DNA of 64,000 nt from Nitrosomonas mobilis. Its GTDB lineage: Bacteria > Pseudomonadota > Gammaproteobacteria > Burkholderiales > Nitrosomonadaceae. Numbering within the stretch: position 1 is the stretch's first letter; each line of letters opens with the position of its first letter. The DNA is taken from the NCBI RefSeq assembly GCF_900103035.1, contig NZ_FMWO01000030.1, forward strand, positions 1 to 64,000. The letters are read 5' to 3'. Below the pieces are notes generated by a model. That model was not told where the DNA came from, ran no database searches, and saw only the letters and a list, made by a program, of their open reading frames with translations. Shown piece by piece: positions 54,667 through 64,000 of this stretch. Both the position numbers and the translations under genes were made by a program.

Positions 54667-57192
54667 ATGACCAGTCAAAACAAACCCGATACACCCTGGT
54701 GGGCAAACGGCGTCGAACAGGTCATTCGGGACATGGCCTCATCACCAAACGGGCTGAGCAAAGCCGACGCAGCTCGCCGTCTGCAGCGCGACAAGACCAA
54801 TGTTTTCAGGGGCGAGGAAACCTCTCGTATTTTGCCACTGTTGTGGCGGCAGATTAGTTCGCCCATTGTATTAATCCTGATCGCAGCGGCTATTTTATCG
54901 CTCGTGATGCATGATGTGATTGATGCCATGATCATCCTTACCATCGTAATGGCAAGCAGTATGCTCGGATTCTGGCAGGAATACCGCGCTGCTTCTGCGG
55001 TAGCCAGTTTGCAGAAAATGGTCGCAGTGCTGACGGATGTGCTACGCGATGGCGTGACCATGCCGATACCTCTTTCGGGAATCGTACCGGGGGATGTGGT
55101 CATCCTGTCTGCGGGGACGAGCATTCCAGCAGATTGCCGTCTCCTGGAAGCGCGTGACCTGTTCGTCAATGAAGCTACGCTGACCGGTGAGACATTTCCG
55201 ATTGAGAAATCACCCGGCGATTTGCCAGCGGATACGCCCTTGGCAAGGCGTACCAACGTTTTATTTCAGGGTACGCACGTCGTCAGTGGTACCGGTCGTG
55301 CGCTGGTAATGCGTACCGGACGGAATACCCAATTTGGTGCCATCGCCGGCCGGTTAAGGATCCGCCCGGAAGAGACCGATTTTGAACGCGGTATGCGCCA
55401 GTTCGGAATGCTGCTGGTCCGGGTAACGCTGATTCTGGTGATCATCATTTTTGGCCTAAATGTTTATCTGCAACGTCCGGTTCTGGACTCCTTTCTCTTC
55501 GCGCTGGCACTCGCCGTGGGGCTGACGCCGGAGCTACTGCCTGCCATTATCAGTATCAATCTGGCGCGCGGCGCACGCCGTATGGCGGTACGGAAAGTGA
55601 TTGTCAAGCGATTGGTGTCAATTGAAAATTTCGGCAGCATGGACGTGCTGTGCTCGGATAAAACCGGCACGCTGACCGAAGGTAAGGTCCGGCTGGAGGG
55701 CACCTTTGATATTGAAGGCCAGCCAAGCGAACGAGTATTACGATTTGCTGGAATCAACGCCACTTTCCAAACCGGCTTCACCAACCCCCTTGATGCGGCC
55801 ATCGTGACCCTCGCTGGTCAGTCGACAGCAAATGCTATCCGGCTAGATGAAATTCCGTACGATTTTACCCGCAAACGTCTGAGTGTGCTGGCAGCAGTGG
55901 ATATAAATACCCAACCTGTCATGATTACCAAAGGCGCATTGACCCAGGTTCTGGCAGTTTGCACACATGTGGAAACCCGTGATGGCAAGATCGTACCAAT
56001 CGAAAATCAGCGACAGACGATCGAATCACTTTATATGACATTCAGCGCTCGCGGGTTACGCACGCTTGGTCTGGCAGTAAAATACTTGCCAGAACGGACG
56101 GCCATTACCCGTAACGATGAAGCAGGCATGACTTTCATGGGTTTTCTGCTGTTCACCGATCCGCCCAAGGCCGGGATAACGACCGCTATCGGATCACTAC
56201 GGGAACTAGGCGTGACACTCAAGATCATCACCGGTGACAGTCCCCTGGTAGCGCAGGCCGTGGCCAGGCAGATCGGCCTGACTGGAATAAAAATCGTCAA
56301 TGGACCTGCCCTGATGCAGGTAAGCGATGATGCCTTGCCACAGCTGGCAAGTGATACCGATATTTTTGCCGAAGTCGAACCTAACCAGAAAGAGCGCATT
56401 ATTCGCGCCCTGCGCAAGGCGGGGCATGTGGTGGGCTATATGGGAGACGGAATCAACGATGCACCCGCGCTGCACGCTGCTGACGTAGGATTGTCAGTGC
56501 AAGAGGCTACTGATGTCGCCAAGGAGGCTGCCGACATCGTGCTGCTGGAGTCCAACCTGGCAGTACTGGCCGATGGCGTGCGCGAAGGCCGCCGCACGTT
56601 TGCCAACACTCAGAAATATGTGTTCATGGCTACCAGCGCCAATTTTGGCAACATGTTCAGCATGGCAGGCGCTTCACTATTATTGCCTTTTCTGCCACTG
56701 CTGCCCAAACAGATCCTGCTCACCAACTTGATCACCGACCTGCCGGAGATGGCCATTGCCACCGATCGTGTCGACGCTGAAGCAGTGCAACGTCCGCAGC
56801 GCTGGAATGTCCAGTTTATCCGCCGTTTCATGTTTCGCTTCGGCCTGCTGAGCTCAGTGTTCGACTTCATTACCTTTGGGGTGCTGTATTTTCTGCTGGA
56901 CGCCTCGCCAGAGTTATTCCGTAGTGGCTGGTTCGTTGAATCAGTCGTCTCCGCAGCCATGGTAGTGCTGGTACTACGTACTCGTGGTCCATTCTGGCGT
57001 AGCCGTCCATCACTGCCGCTTGGTCTGGCAACGCTTGCGGTGATCATTGTCACGATTACGCTGCCTTATACACCTGTCGGCACGCTCTTTGGCTTCGCGC
57101 CATTGCCATGGCCGTTTCTCGCATTGATGGGCATGATTGTCGCAGCTTACATCGGTTCAGCCGAGGTACTGAAACGTACGTTCTATCAGTGA
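54667..57192 (+). CDS. Mg2+-type P-type ATPase (MgtA/P3B-like)
   Basis: An 841-residue P-type ATPase. Phosphorylation motif CSDKTGTLTEG (about 331-341), TGE loop NEATLTGETFPIEK, ALAVGLTPELLPA in M4, KGALTQV in the nucleotide domain and MGDGINDAPAL in the hinge are all present. VGLTPELLP and VKRLVSIENFGSMD point to the Mg2+-transporting MgtA/MgtB subclass. The short N-terminus carries no heavy-metal domain. About ten TM helices. It follows sbcB by 55 bp. No mgtA-type leader was recognised. Confidence 0.88.
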   Translation: MTSQNKPDTPWWANGVEQVIRDMASSPNGLSKADAARRLQRDKTNVFRGEETSRILPLLWRQISSPIVLILIAAAILSLVMHDVIDAMIILTIVMASSMLGFWQEYRAASAVASLQKMVAVLTDVLRDGVTMPIPLSGIVPGDVVILSAGTSIPADCRLLEARDLFVNEATLTGETFPIEKSPGDLPADTPLARRTNVLFQGTHVVSGTGRALVMRTGRNTQFGAIAGRLRIRPEETDFERGMRQFGMLLVRVTLILVIIIFGLNVYLQRPVLDSFLFALALAVGLTPELLPAIISINLARGARRMAVRKVIVKRLVSIENFGSMDVLCSDKTGTLTEGKVRLEGTFDIEGQPSERVLRFAGINATFQTGFTNPLDAAIVTLAGQSTANAIRLDEIPYDFTRKRLSVLAAVDINTQPVMITKGALTQVLAVCTHVETRDGKIVPIENQRQTIESLYMTFSARGLRTLGLAVKYLPERTAITRNDEAGMTFMGFLLFTDPPKAGITTAIGSLRELGVTLKIITGDSPLVAQAVARQIGLTGIKIVNGPALMQVSDDALPQLASDTDIFAEVEPNQKERIIRALRKAGHVVGYMGDGINDAPALHAADVGLSVQEATDVAKEAADIVLLESNLAVLADGVREGRRTFANTQKYVFMATSANFGNMFSMAGASLLLPFLPLLPKQILLTNLITDLPEMAIATDRVDAEAVQRPQRWNVQFIRRFMFRFGLLSSVFDFITFGVLYFLLDASPELFRSGWFVESVVSAAMVVLVLRTRGPFWRSRPSLPLGLATLAVIIVTITLPYTPVGTLFGFAPLPWPFLALMGMIVAAYIGSAEVLKRTFYQ

Positions 57193-57525
57193 TGCCGCGT
57201 GCGGCTGGATAAATCGAACCAGATCATCGTTGCCGGAGGGTATGTGCTGCTAAAAAAGTCAACGCCGCTCTGCGTAGGCGGCGCGACTCCTCTGTGGTTA
57301 AAATCGATGTGTATTTTCCAGGCGGCATTGGTCTGCCACAGGATGTGCTCTACGCAAAGGCAATCATCCTGACTATTGCGCTATGCAGGAAATAACACAA
57401 AAAACAGCAATTACAGGTAGAAATGATTGCTATCGAGAAACCGAAATTTGTTGTCAGCAGAAACTGGCAACAATCAAAGGAAAAAAGAAAGAAATTTTGG
57501 AAAGACTTGCTCAAATTTTATTTGA
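57193..57525. other. Intergenic region, no supported gene
   Basis: About 330 bp between the convergent ATPase and minor-pilin operon. A short Lys-rich open frame (from 57423) runs into pilE on the other strand and has no recognised similarity. AACGCCGCTCTGCGTAGGCGGCG near 57261 can form a small hairpin and may help terminate transcription. Confidence 0.4.
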
Positions 57526-57954
57526 TCAGCGCTGCCAGCAATTCGCGACTACTCCATCTGCGCCCCTTGCCCCGGTTTGGGTCAATGTCAATGTGCCACA
57601 TGCATCTCCTGTCATTGCACCTGTTGGTACGGCGCCAAGGGTATAGGTATTTTGTGCTGGGCCTGCCGTAAACTGGATCGTGTATTTAGCGGTACCGGTT
57701 CTGGGGGATTGCGCTACCGGTAACGCAAACGCATTGCCCGCACTATCCTGATCATAGCGATTTGCCTCAGTAAAATTACGCTCCAGCAATTGCGCCGTTT
57801 CCAGCAAAATACCACGGGCTTCTGCCCGATTCCCGCGTTGCACACTTTCAACATAAGATGGATAGGCTACCGAAGCCAGAATGCCGGCTATCGCGACAAC
57901 AATCATCAGTTCAACCAGCGTAAAACCGTGAACATTTATTACCAGTTTTTTCAT
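57526..57954 (-). CDS. pilE: Type IV pilin-like protein PilE
   Basis: A 142-residue prepilin. After a short basic leader (MKKLVINVHG) comes the processing site G|FTLVELMIVVAIAG with Glu+5 and the N-terminal hydrophobic helix; a C-terminal Cys pair (CGTL, NCWQR) would form the D-loop. It is cut and methylated by PilD and enters the pilus as a minor pilin. The ATG at 57954 gives the canonical leader, so the longer frame to 57981 is rejected. Last gene of the leftward fimT-pilV-pilW-pilX-pilY1-pilE operon. Confidence 0.9.
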   Translation of the reverse strand: MKKLVINVHGFTLVELMIVVAIAGILASVAYPSYVESVQRGNRAEARGILLETAQLLERNFTEANRYDQDSAGNAFALPVAQSPRTGTAKYTIQFTAGPAQNTYTLGAVPTGAMTGDACGTLTLTQTGARGADGVVANCWQR

Positions 57955-57990
57955 CTTGAATCCTCTTTTCCAAATAAACAAATCGAAATC

Positions 57991-60900
57991 TTACTGAATC
58001 TGTTTCCACGAACGGCGTGGTGGCGGCGCGTTGTTTTTGATGGTGATATTTTCTACTGCGCCGGTAGTCGTGGATGCAATCAGATGGATCAGGCTGCCGG
58101 CACTGATCGCCACGGATTCACTGCGAATCCCGTCTGAATTGATGCCAGCGATCACACGATCCTGACTGTTGACCTTGCCGTCGCCATTGGTATCAAACTC
58201 TGCACCCGACTTCATACCGCCTGTCTCTGCATCCAGCAGCATCAGCCAGTTGCGCCCGCCTGCCTCACAAGGATCATTCGACGGAATCAATGTGGTAAAG
58301 ATGATGCGCCCGAAACTGAGCATCGGCATGATAACCGAGCGCTCTCCTTGCGCGATACCTGGCACAGGTGGCTGTAGCAGGTCAATGTACCAGCCGCGCT
58401 TGTTCACCCAATTGACGGTATTGGTGCTTACCGTGCGTTCGAATGGCGGCAATACCGTTTCGGTCACAATGGTCTGCTGCTGCAGCACACTGCGATCCGT
58501 GGCAGTTATGTGGCTACTGCCGTTATCCCAGATGCCATAGAAGCTCTGTATCTGCGTATTGGTGTTGTCACCCGAGGCGATGAACTGGCCGGTGCCGAAG
58601 AAAATTATGTAACCACCATTTTTATGAAAACCGATTTCCAGCGGTGAGGTAATCGGCTGCACCTGATTGCTGGCATTCCTGGCGGTAAACAGGGGCATAT
58701 TGTTACTTCCGGTTTTATAAGCCACCGCCCATTGAGTGGTATTTGAATGGGACAGATCAAACTTCCAGACATTACCCTGCAAATCGCCGGCGTAAACCGT
58801 ATCGATGATTTTATCGTTGTCGGTATCGACCAGCGCCGGACTGGATAACCCGTTATTAGTACTGTTGCTGGTCGCAATCTTTTTGATCAGCGCGCCGGTC
58901 TGCAGATTGACGATGAAAAGAAAGGCTTTGTCGCTGCCGCTGTTATAGCCATTACTGATAATAGCCACCCAATCGCCATTTTTTAATCGCGCAATTTTGG
59001 CCTGACCATGCACAAAACCGAGATCGGTGTCAGTGAACTCCCAGAGGACATTCGATGCAGAGAAATTGTTCGGGTCGGTAATATCGAGTGCAAAAATGCT
59101 TTTGCCACCCCCACCAAGCGAACCCAGCAGAATCGTCTTCCACGAAGAATCGATATAGGCATCGCCCGCATAAGCATTACCATCGACAAAATAACGATGT
59201 GCATAATCGGTTGCCGTCAGCTTGCTCAGATTTGGATATACTGCAGCAGGAACATAGGCAAACAGCTCTTGACCGGTATCGGCGTTCAACGCATGCAGCA
59301 TGCCATCATTCGCACCGGTATAAACGACCGGCAGACGATTCTTGTTGGCATACACAAACGTCTGGTAATTTACCTGCCCGGGTGTACCGCTAGGCAGAGA
59401 ATCATAATTGAAATTCAACGCTTTGACATACAGCAAATCCGAATTGACGATATCGCCGAGCAGGCCGCTGTTGCGGTTGCGAAAAGTGCCGCCCATCGCA
59501 ATTTCGCTGCTTTTATCCCCGCGCAGCCAATTAAGCCGCAACATTCCCTTGCCATCGTCGACACCTACGATATTTTTATTCAACGCCGCCTGTTGCGTGG
59601 TAGACAGTGACGAAAACTCGGCTGAGGTGAATGCCAGGCCCGCCGAGCCGTTATGCGTAAAAATCTTGCGGCTGGCGTGCCCCGGCAACTGGCTGGAAGC
59701 TTCCCACTGCACTGCGCCGAGCGATCCATCAGATTGCAGATTGAAGGCAAACAGTTGCCCGCTCCAGTCAGCGCTGTTGAATTTAGCCTGATAAATCTGC
59801 GCGCCGGTATTGAGACGGCTGGTGTTGGTGGTCACCGCCGCCGCCGAGCTGGTACGTGCCGTGATGTTCACCAACACATTGCTCAATCCGCTGGCAAAGG
59901 CAGCCGGCTCCTGTGCACTGAAGAATTCCCCCCGGCTGTTAACCGCTGCATGCCACAGATCGTCGATCTTACTCAAACTGTCAGTCTCTGGGTCTGGCCA
60001 GCCCGCAGCAGTAGTTGGCAATTCAGATAATGAACCCTCCACACCCAATCCCACTGTAAAATTGACCATATGCTGCCAGAACGCCGGGTCTTTGGCATTG
60101 GTCGGCACCTTGTTGTTCAGATCAGGCTGCAGGTCATTCTTCCAGTAATGCATCGCCACATCCGCCAGGGTCTTGCTGTGATTATCCGCATAAGGTGGCC
60201 CCGGTGAGTATTGGTAACTGGCTGGAGATGCATTCGGAAAATGATTAACATGACTGTTACCGGCTGTATTATCAGCGTTACCTATACCGGAAGGATCAGA
60301 TCCGTTCCAAGTGCCATCCGTCATCAAAATATGATAGTTCTGCCGGCAAACCGGTTGAGTACCTCCACTTTCACCTGGAGTCGTGCTCCACGGCCCCTTA
60401 TTATCAGTACGTTTCAGATATTCACCGATACTTTGCGTGGCCTTACGCAGTGGCGTACCTGCTGCTGGAATGGTATGTCCATAGAGCTGATTAAAGAAAT
60501 TATCCCTATTTGCACCCGCAAACTGCCTGACACCGGCAATCAGCGTGGAAGTCGATACCCCGTCTACAGTGTTGCTACTCTTGTTGATTGCGCCAAAACC
60601 CACCCGCATATTGTTGCCCTGCAGGGTAAAGGCGCGACCGACCCCGGCCCGTGACAGCAGAATACGGGAACGATAATAGGTATACCAGTTGGCGAAATTC
60701 TGGATTTCCTCTGCGTAGGTACAAACCGGTGCAGCAACGCAATCGGTACGCTCTGCACTACCGTCATAATTGCTTACGCTGGATTTGATTTCGACCTGGG
60801 TATAACTGCTGGCGGAATTGACCAGCCCGCCGTTATAGCGAAAATAGACGGCGGGATAAAACGTTCTGTCTTCAAAATCGGTAATTCCACCGCCAGCGGT

Positions 60901-61386
60901 TAGCCAGCGGGCATTCTGGGTAGTATCCTGTGTCAGATCACGGCAACCTTTGGCAGTATTGAACGGATTATGCGGTGCACAGGTGGGCGAGGCATTCGCC
61001 ATCAGGCTGCCATCCGAATTGCTCCACGGCAAATAACGCACAACCGGGTTGTAATAAATCTTGTTCACATCACTGGAGCGTAGAGAAGCGCTGCGCCAGT
61101 TGTCGGCATCAAAGCCTACTACCCGGTTTTCGTAATCACTGCTACCATATACACTGCTGGCTCGGGGAAAAACATATCTTGTATCGCGGACTATCAACCC
61201 ATCCGGCATGATTTCAAACTGCATCGAGCCAGAATCATCCAGCGTAAAAATTACATTGGGATCTACCGCTGTCGTCAGGAACAACGGCACGTCCGACAAG
61301 GGGAGTGCCGCCTGCACCCGCGTCGGCAGCAACACCAACATGCACAAAAGAACACTGATCCCCGGTAAGGTATATATAGATTTCAT
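57991..61386 (-). CDS. pilY1: Type IV pilus tip/assembly protein PilY1
   Basis: A 1131-residue exported protein. A signal peptide (cut near VQA-A, residue 26) precedes a VWA-like N-terminal region beginning FTLDDSGSMQFE (MIDAS-like DxSxS). The C-terminal beta-propeller of PilY1 (about 650-1080) carries FVDGNAYAGDAYI, LDITDPNNF and Ca-binding-like DTDNDKIIDTVYAGD and DTNGDGKVNSQD. PilY1 promotes pilus extension, adhesion and surface sensing. It lies 36 bp downstream of pilE's operon neighbour on one side and 33 bp after pilX. Confidence 0.93.
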   Translation of the reverse strand: MKSIYTLPGISVLLCMLVLLPTRVQAALPLSDVPLFLTTAVDPNVIFTLDDSGSMQFEIMPDGLIVRDTRYVFPRASSVYGSSDYENRVVGFDADNWRSASLRSSDVNKIYYNPVVRYLPWSNSDGSLMANASPTCAPHNPFNTAKGCRDLTQDTTQNARWLTAGGGITDFEDRTFYPAVYFRYNGGLVNSASSYTQVEIKSSVSNYDGSAERTDCVAAPVCTYAEEIQNFANWYTYYRSRILLSRAGVGRAFTLQGNNMRVGFGAINKSSNTVDGVSTSTLIAGVRQFAGANRDNFFNQLYGHTIPAAGTPLRKATQSIGEYLKRTDNKGPWSTTPGESGGTQPVCRQNYHILMTDGTWNGSDPSGIGNADNTAGNSHVNHFPNASPASYQYSPGPPYADNHSKTLADVAMHYWKNDLQPDLNNKVPTNAKDPAFWQHMVNFTVGLGVEGSLSELPTTAAGWPDPETDSLSKIDDLWHAAVNSRGEFFSAQEPAAFASGLSNVLVNITARTSSAAAVTTNTSRLNTGAQIYQAKFNSADWSGQLFAFNLQSDGSLGAVQWEASSQLPGHASRKIFTHNGSAGLAFTSAEFSSLSTTQQAALNKNIVGVDDGKGMLRLNWLRGDKSSEIAMGGTFRNRNSGLLGDIVNSDLLYVKALNFNYDSLPSGTPGQVNYQTFVYANKNRLPVVYTGANDGMLHALNADTGQELFAYVPAAVYPNLSKLTATDYAHRYFVDGNAYAGDAYIDSSWKTILLGSLGGGGKSIFALDITDPNNFSASNVLWEFTDTDLGFVHGQAKIARLKNGDWVAIISNGYNSGSDKAFLFIVNLQTGALIKKIATSNSTNNGLSSPALVDTDNDKIIDTVYAGDLQGNVWKFDLSHSNTTQWAVAYKTGSNNMPLFTARNASNQVQPITSPLEIGFHKNGGYIIFFGTGQFIASGDNTNTQIQSFYGIWDNGSSHITATDRSVLQQQTIVTETVLPPFERTVSTNTVNWVNKRGWYIDLLQPPVPGIAQGERSVIMPMLSFGRIIFTTLIPSNDPCEAGGRNWLMLLDAETGGMKSGAEFDTNGDGKVNSQDRVIAGINSDGIRSESVAISAGSLIHLIASTTTGAVENITIKNNAPPPRRSWKQIQ

Positions 61387-61419
61387 CTTGCGTCCCTTGT
61401 GTTAGAGCTGTCCTTATTA

Positions 61420-61932
61420 CTATCGACGATAAATGCTCTGTAGAATCACAACCGCGCTTGCCGTTCCGCCGACGCCCCGTGCAATGATGCGAAACATTTC
61501 ATCATCGGGGAAGGTCCCCGATTGCTGAGCACTTCCCTGGTTTCCTTGTGGCGGAACACTGGGCAGTTGTTCAATAATGTAGCGCGGCTGGCTGGCAACG
61601 CCATCCATACTGGCGTTTGCTACTCTTCCAAGTGATTCCCAGCCACTCCAGATTTTGGGATCTGGAGCAGCCGTGTCGGAGCTGGCATAGTGGTAAAGCC
61701 CATCTGAACCTGCAAACACCGGAATCGTGACCTGCTCCAGAAAAATTTCTCCCGAACGCAATGCCGCTTCAGCCGCCTGCAATGCCTGCGTCTCATCGCG
61801 CAGATTACCGGCCATTTTTTCCTCCAGCAGCGTACCTTGCAGCGCAGTTGTACCTAACAATGTCAGAATCACCATAAAGATCAGTCCAGTGACAAGTACC
61901 ACTCCACGTTGCTGCTTGACTGGTTTCAACAT
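61420..61932 (-). CDS. pilX: Minor pilin-associated protein PilX
   Basis: A 170-residue PilX-type protein: basic leader and G|VVLVTGLIFMVILTLLG helix lacking the usual Glu+5, then TLLEEKMAGNLRDETQALQA, which is the PilX N-domain hallmark (EEKMAGN..D...A..AAEAAL). Part of the priming complex that starts pilus assembly. Between pilW and pilY1. Confidence 0.9.
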   Translation of the reverse strand: MLKPVKQQRGVVLVTGLIFMVILTLLGTTALQGTLLEEKMAGNLRDETQALQAAEAALRSGEIFLEQVTIPVFAGSDGLYHYASSDTAAPDPKIWSGWESLGRVANASMDGVASQPRYIIEQLPSVPPQGNQGSAQQSGTFPDDEMFRIIARGVGGTASAVVILQSIYRR

Positions 61933-61948
61933 AGTCTAGCTCCTTGAA

Positions 61949-62983
61949 TCAAGTGCGATTGCGCAGCGCCACAACCGTCGAATAGGTTTTGCGCAAGCGG
62001 CGATCAGCCGGTGTCGTGGTCGTGTCGTTAAAGGTATAGGTCTGCGGCTGGCTGGCTATATTGTCTTCCGTCGATTGCATCAGCAGGTTGATACGTACAC
62101 TGACGACGCTTTCCCAGTCAACCACCAGATCGGCTGTCTGATAAACATCGGTCGCCCGGTCGCCATCCGTATCCACGCCATAATCAATCTGCATATCTTC
62201 GACCCCCTCCACCAGCTCTTCGGCAACTTCGTTTCCTCTTCTCCAGTAAAGCGCCGGGGTGCCATTGGGGTTGGTGCGCACGTAATAGCTGCGCGTTGAA
62301 ATCCTGATGATCTCACCACCCTCAAATGATTGGCCCAGATTTTTGGTCGCATTGCCTGGTGTATCTTCACCCGTGTTATGCACCACATTGTCCTGCCCGG
62401 CTGAAGTGTTGGTATTTGTGACCTGAAAAACAGCGGCTGCCAGACAATCCGTTACCAGCACAATGTCACCTATTTGCAAACCGCTGCCAGCCGTTAACTT
62501 AAGATCAGCCGAGCCAGGTGGGGTGCCGCCCGGATGGGAAAGTACGCGAGTACCCGGCCCATCCACTCCGCGGATGATCAGAATATCGTGCCCACCCAAC
62601 GGGCTGGTGATTTCCGTAGGCAGCGCAGGCGTCCAGCCGCTGCCAGCTGCTTCGAATCCCTGGATGGGTTGACCAAAATTCCATAAATAAGCTGCTGAAT
62701 TGTTCAAAGTGTTAACTGGCACGGTGCCCTCGCCCACACACCCCATGTACCCCGCCATCCGAATATCCCGGTTCAGTATCTGAAAAGCAAAGCGTGCATT
62801 CTCCTGAATACGCGCCAGCGCTTCATTAACCCGGTAAGTCTGCTGGCTGGATACCAGAATAGTGATCACACCACCGAGCAACACCAACCCAATGGTCATG
62901 GCGACCATGATTTCCACGAGGGTCAGACCATGTTGCCTGCTGGAGCAAGTGTTTTTTACCGGTACTTTTGCCATATTGCTCAC
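61949..62983 (-). CDS. pilW: Minor pilin PilW
   Basis: A 344-residue PilW. Prepilin signal HG|LTLVEIMVAMTIGLVLLG with Glu+5 at about residues 19-37, followed by ALARIQENARFAFQILNRDI and RMAGYMGC, both typical of the family. It belongs to the minor pilin complex at the pilus tip. Start codon overlaps the pilV stop by 4 bp. Confidence 0.92.
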   Translation of the reverse strand: MSNMAKVPVKNTCSSRQHGLTLVEIMVAMTIGLVLLGGVITILVSSQQTYRVNEALARIQENARFAFQILNRDIRMAGYMGCVGEGTVPVNTLNNSAAYLWNFGQPIQGFEAAGSGWTPALPTEITSPLGGHDILIIRGVDGPGTRVLSHPGGTPPGSADLKLTAGSGLQIGDIVLVTDCLAAAVFQVTNTNTSAGQDNVVHNTGEDTPGNATKNLGQSFEGGEIIRISTRSYYVRTNPNGTPALYWRRGNEVAEELVEGVEDMQIDYGVDTDGDRATDVYQTADLVVDWESVVSVRINLLMQSTEDNIASQPQTYTFNDTTTTPADRRLRKTYSTVVALRNRT

Positions 62984-63423
62984 AACTGCGTCGTCATAGC
63001 GAACTGCTGTGCGGGCAAGGCACCGCGACTGTCATCCCACTGGATCGTGATCGTCACCCTACCATTGGCATCCGTGACGACAGAACCCGTTCCAGCGGGC
63101 AAACTCGTTGCCAGCTCACTCAGCCAGTTATTAACGTCTTGACTGGTCATCGTGCTACTCTCGGACGATGCCGCACCCAGACCAATATCATAGGCGCCCT
63201 GCTCGGCTACCATTTTGTTTGCCCGCATGCTGTCCAGCAACCCATAGGCAAGCATGGAAGCATGAGAACGGGCGTTGGCACTTTGATTGTGTGTGAGTCC
63301 AGCTGATTGCAGCCCGGCCAGCCCAAGCAAGCCAATCGATAAAATCATGACGGCAACCAGCACTTCAATCATGCTGACGCCGGCTTGCGTCACACATCGG
63401 TTGCATTTTTCTCTGTTTAGCAT
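62980..63423 (-). CDS. pilV: Minor pilin PilV
   Basis: A 147-residue PilV with prepilin site AG|VSMIEVLVAVMILSIGLLG (Glu+5) and QSAGLTHNQSANARSHASML, then LLDSMRANK, typical of the group. Overlaps fimT by 7 bp and pilW by 4 bp, so the genes are tightly coupled. Confidence 0.92.
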   Translation of the reverse strand: MLNREKCNRCVTQAGVSMIEVLVAVMILSIGLLGLAGLQSAGLTHNQSANARSHASMLAYGLLDSMRANKMVAEQGAYDIGLGAASSESSTMTSQDVNNWLSELATSLPAGTGSVVTDANGRVTITIQWDDSRGALPAQQFAMTTQL

Positions 63424-63929
63424 GTCGGTACCTTTTTGACACTTGGACGGCCAGCGTTATTCAGCGTAATCGTACGGCCCTGATTATGGTTACAAAGATT
63501 GAACGTTCCATTAGACAGGCCGCCGCTTCCCTGGCTGCGCCCATTTGATTGATAAGAAAGCCAATTACTGAAATTACCGCTATTTCCCAGCGTACTGCCA
63601 GATAGGGCTGGAAAAACTCGCAATACTTCGTCAGCACCGTCGACGGAACCAGTCACACCGCCATCGCTGAGGATCAGCCACCCATTCTGCCAGCCACTTC
63701 CACTGGTACAAGTTGCCCCATTGTTACTGGTGCAAATTGTCACGCGCGTGCCGCGTTTCACGGCCTCGGAGCGGGCATAATTGAGCGAAGTCACCAGTTC
63801 ATTTGCTTGAGCTGTCAAACGGGATTGCGTCATGGTCGACTGATAGGCAGGTACTGCCACGGTTGCCAGAATCGCCGAAATACTGAGCGTGATCATCAAC
63901 TCCAGCAATGAAAATCCTTTGCTGGAAAT
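63417..63929 (-). CDS. fimT: Minor pilin FimT/FimU (GspH type), start uncertain
   Basis: A GspH/FimT-type prepilin: KG|FSLLELMITLSISAILA with Glu+5, then the conserved NELVTSLNYARSEAVKRG. The C-terminal part ends KKVPTC, a common end for the family. The processing site lies upstream of the first TTG-ATG codons, so the protein must begin earlier. The frame remains open to the window edge without ATG or GTG; an ATT at about 63929 or a start beyond the window are the options. First visible gene of the minor pilin operon. Confidence 0.82.
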   Translation of the reverse strand: MSSKGFSLLELMITLSISAILATVAVPAYQSTMTQSRLTAQANELVTSLNYARSEAVKRGTRVTICTSNNGATCTSGSGWQNGWLILSDGGVTGSVDGADEVLRVFPALSGSTLGNSGNFSNWLSYQSNGRSQGSGGLSNGTFNLCNHNQGRTITLNNAGRPSVKKVPTC

Positions 63930-64000
63930 TAGTGGATATCTCGGAAAATATGTGGCGCAGTGGTATGGTTGCCTTGCGCAGTGCTCGCTTCGTGCGCCCT

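Noticed and set aside
57423-57671. Lys-rich plus-strand frame
   Set aside because: Runs antisense through the 3' end of pilE; no ribosome-binding site or similarity.

Overview
The window looks like a chromosomal segment of a betaproteobacterial ammonia oxidiser of the Nitrosomonas type. This is a judgement from remembered protein similarity, overall gene content (a type IV minor-pilin cluster, GatCAB, MacAB-like and Mrp proteins, a decayed chromosomal integron like the one known from N. europaea) and the density of IS debris; no database was searched. No rRNA, tRNA or CRISPR array was recognised.

Layout. Positions 1-6.9 kb: an IS1595-type transposase, a DUF89 phosphatase and a small membrane protein, followed by the most unusual stretch of the window. 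At about 2.95-6.92 kb lie two tandem, decapitated integron platforms. Each has a 5' stub of an integron integrase gene (reading leftwards), an attI-like region, and two gene cassettes reading rightwards. Cassette boundaries are supported by R' sites that pair with the first bases of their own cassette. The cassettes encode a HEPN-like/zinc-ribbon protein, a DCC (DUF393) thiol oxidoreductase, a small membrane-anchored protein and a DUF2254 membrane protein. The integrase stubs and two attC sites are cut at REP-like hairpins or at small elements carrying only about the first 27 codons of a REP-associated tyrosine transposase (RAYT). Four such remnants occur in the first 12 kb.

7-20.8 kb: a CHASE2-PAS-GGDEF-EAL protein with a LysM-FecR partner, a DksA-like protein, a broken rtcB, an isolated gap gene followed by an IS481-type remnant, a baeRF-like protein, a 1006-residue membrane protein of unknown function with intragenic repeats, IS3 and XRE remnants, and a SEC-C protein. 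This is accessory, IS-rich DNA.

21-49 kb: mostly housekeeping genes. They include glycerophosphodiester/glycerol-3-phosphate genes, PPK2, a methyltransferase and polysaccharide deacetylase, hrpA with a thioesterase, DAHP synthase, a membrane MutS-like ATPase, a four-gene MacAB-like exporter operon, gatB, an Old Yellow Enzyme, gatA-gatC, dcd, mrp/apbC, metG and a tiny lipoprotein.

49.5-54.6 kb: the methyl cycle, metK - SAH riboswitch - ahcY - metF, with sbcB directly behind. A Mg2+-type P-type ATPase follows. From 57.5 kb to the right end, a leftward minor-pilin operon (fimT-pilV-pilW-pilX-pilY1-pilE) supplies type IV pilus tip and assembly factors. A second dispersed, MITE-like repeat family is seen at about 6.95, 33.9 and 48.1 kb.
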